A DNA stretch of 64,000 nt from Sphingomonas alpina (GTDB lineage Bacteria > Pseudomonadota > Alphaproteobacteria > Sphingomonadales > Sphingomonadaceae). The stretch spans positions 2,604,001-2,668,000 of the forward strand of contig NZ_CP061038.1 of NCBI RefSeq assembly GCF_014490665.1. The letters run 5' to 3'. The translations under genes and the position numbers were made by a program. A model generated the notes under the pieces. It did not search any database. It was not told where the DNA came from and worked only from the letters and a program-made list of their open reading frames with translations. Shown here piece after piece: positions 62,779-64,000 of this stretch. Positions within the stretch are counted from its first letter, which is position 1. Each line of letters starts with the position of its first letter.

Positions 62779-64000
62779 TTCTCTCCTCCCGCCGGGTCGC
62801 CATAGAACAACCCCCGCCCGTCCGTGCCCAGATAGACGCGGCCCGCAATGCGCGGATCGCCCGAGACTACCCGGTAGCGCCCGCCCCAGCGATGCGCGTC
62901 GTCATCGATCCGCGTCCAGTCCTTGCCCCCATCGACCGAGCGCCAGATGCCGCGCTGTGTCCCCATCGTGCCGACCGCAAAGATTACCGGCGCCGATGCA
63001 CCCACCACGGCCTTGCCGAGCCCGAACAGTTCGACCTTCAGTTTGCCGCTCGCCTGGGCGAACCTGCGCCCGCCATCCACGCTGTGATAGAGCGCATCAC
63101 CGACATGAAACCACAAATCCCCGGCGGCGAATGGCGACGCCACCAGGCGATACTGCTGTTCGCGCCAATAGACCTTGCCGGGCCAGAGTTGCGGCGGCAG
63201 CCCGGCAGCGGCGACCGGAGCGAAGCTCTTCGCACCGTCGGTCGAGACAAGCAGCCCGTCGTGATCGAAATCGACCGAATAGAAGCGCTGCGCATCGACC
63301 TTGTCGGCAACCGGCCGAGCATTGAGCCTCAACCCGTGCGCCAATCCCCAGCTCCGACCGCGGTCGCGCGTGACGAGCGGAACCGGTGTGCAGACGATGA
63401 AGGTCGCGCCATCGGCCGAGACGATCACCGCGGCGTCCCCGTCAAGATCGTAGCGCTTGCCGGGCTGATCGTCGGCCGGGCGGATCGCCGGCGCCTTGAG
63501 CGGATGCCATGTCATCCCGCCATCGTCCGACCAGCCGAGCGTCGCCTCGCGCGGGCGATTCGCGTAAAGGCTGCCGCTGCGAACGACAATGTTCGGCGCG
63601 CGGCCAGCATAGTCGATGTTGTTGGTGTTCGACAGATAGGGGTCGATAAAGGTCGGTGCCGGTGACCGATCGAGATCGGTATGGACGAAGCCGGCAAGGT
63701 CGCCGAAGCCTGAGATCAGCGACGCACCACCGGTCGGCGAGGCGAGTGTAATGATCGCGGTCTGCTCGACCCCTTTCACCCATGGTTTCCACACGATCGG
63801 GCCAGTCGGTTTCAGCGCATCCGCCACATAGACGGTCGCTCCGGTGGTATAGGCGACATGACTCGCATCGAACGGATCAATCGCCAATCCGGAAATCCAG
63901 TGCCCGAAGTCGGCGCCTTTACCCTCGTGCAGCAGATAGGGCGTCGCTGCCACATCGCGGCGGCTGCGCTTGCCGACATCGTCCCACGCCTTACCACCAT
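62775..64000 (-). CDS. GH74 xyloglucanase (C-terminal part, cut by window edge)
   Basis: The frame is open to the window edge, and 408 codons are visible. Repeated beta-propeller blades carry Asp-box-like motifs (SDDGGMTWHPL, TRDRGRSWG, SVDGGRRFAQAS, SVDGGKDWTRIDD). The segment ISGLAIDPFDASHVAYTTG then ATVY matches the second-propeller active-site strand of GH74 endo-xyloglucanases. A GTG at 63953 is internal: upstream sequence (AWDDVGKRSRRD) is coherent. It heads the four-gene operon, cleaving the xyloglucan backbone. Confidence 0.87.
   Translation of the reverse strand, partial: GGKAWDDVGKRSRRDVAATPYLLHEGKGADFGHWISGLAIDPFDASHVAYTTGATVYVADALKPTGPIVWKPWVKGVEQTAIITLASPTGGASLISGFGDLAGFVHTDLDRSPAPTFIDPYLSNTNNIDYAGRAPNIVVRSGSLYANRPREATLGWSDDGGMTWHPLKAPAIRPADDQPGKRYDLDGDAAVIVSADGATFIVCTPVPLVTRDRGRSWGLAHGLRLNARPVADKVDAQRFYSVDFDHDGLLVSTDGAKSFAPVAAAGLPPQLWPGKVYWREQQYRLVASPFAAGDLWFHVGDALYHSVDGGRRFAQASGKLKVELFGLGKAVVGASAPVIFAVGTMGTQRGIWRSVDGGKDWTRIDDDAHRWGGRYRVVSGDPRIAGRVYLGTDGRGLFYGDPAGGEK

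Overview
The window is high-GC, gene-dense chromosomal DNA. It looks like a sphingomonad, most likely Sphingomonas or a close relative in the Alphaproteobacteria. Supporting signs are the exosortase-A-associated glycan genes, many TonB-dependent and periplasmic enzymes, fatty-acid/xenobiotic acyl-CoA genes, and sphingomonad-style extragenic palindromes. These assignments come from reading protein and DNA motifs by eye; no database search was run.

Layout. 1-4.4 kb: tamB (cut by the window edge) and tamA. 4.4-7.3 kb: small uncharacterised genes around an S24 (LexA-like) regulator. 7.3-11.4 kb: exopolysaccharide/exosortase-A glycan genes, with a GT4 glycosyltransferase on one strand and a 54-residue membrane peptide, O-ligase and acyltransferase on the other. 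11.4-16.4 kb: topoisomerase IB, an MscS channel, a SnoaL-like protein and an MHYT-GGDEF-EAL c-di-GMP protein. 16.8-19.7 kb: MaoC hydratase, thiolase, then soxR divergent from a VOC gene with a clear SoxR box between them. 19.7-25.8 kb: an unknown membrane protein, an FMN split-barrel protein, a 54-residue RiPP-precursor-like orphan, a SMI1/KNR4 protein, phaZ and an MsbA-type ABC exporter. 26-34.4 kb: a saccharopine-dehydrogenase-like reductase, rnr, an MFS transporter and a large TonB-dependent receptor. 34.6-37.1 kb: two adjacent acyl-CoA dehydrogenases. 37.3-38.3 kb: a zeta-toxin-like kinase with a 59-residue overlapping partner. 38.4-46.4 kb: a TetA-like MFS, an M20 peptidase, a monooxygenase-like protein, SDR, GST, acyl-CoA ligase and thioesterase. 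46.4-51.7 kb: a TonB-C protein, a five-EF-hand protein, a two-component system and a GH13 glucosidase. 51.7-56.2 kb: a PD40 protein, a frameshifted Tat-type arginase-family gene, LysR, HxlR, a quinone-oxidoreductase-like gene and tRNA-Leu(CAA). 56.6-64 kb: a tightly coupled GH74-GH35-GH31(PA14)-GH29 operon, which reads as a xyloglucan utilisation locus.

The least explained structures are two intergenic elements, near 26.0 kb and 42.4 kb. Each is packed with direct and inverted copies of a short word built on AACAG. The suffix of that word is private to each locus (CCAG at one; GGGTG and CGG at the other). Both share matching left and right boundary sequences, so they appear to be two diverged members of one element family that I do not recognise. 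Other points of note are a 211-bp nested palindrome at 17.3 kb, paired REP-like arms at 8.6 and 39.7 kb, the arginase frameshift, and several genes under 60 codons that a simple length cut-off would miss.
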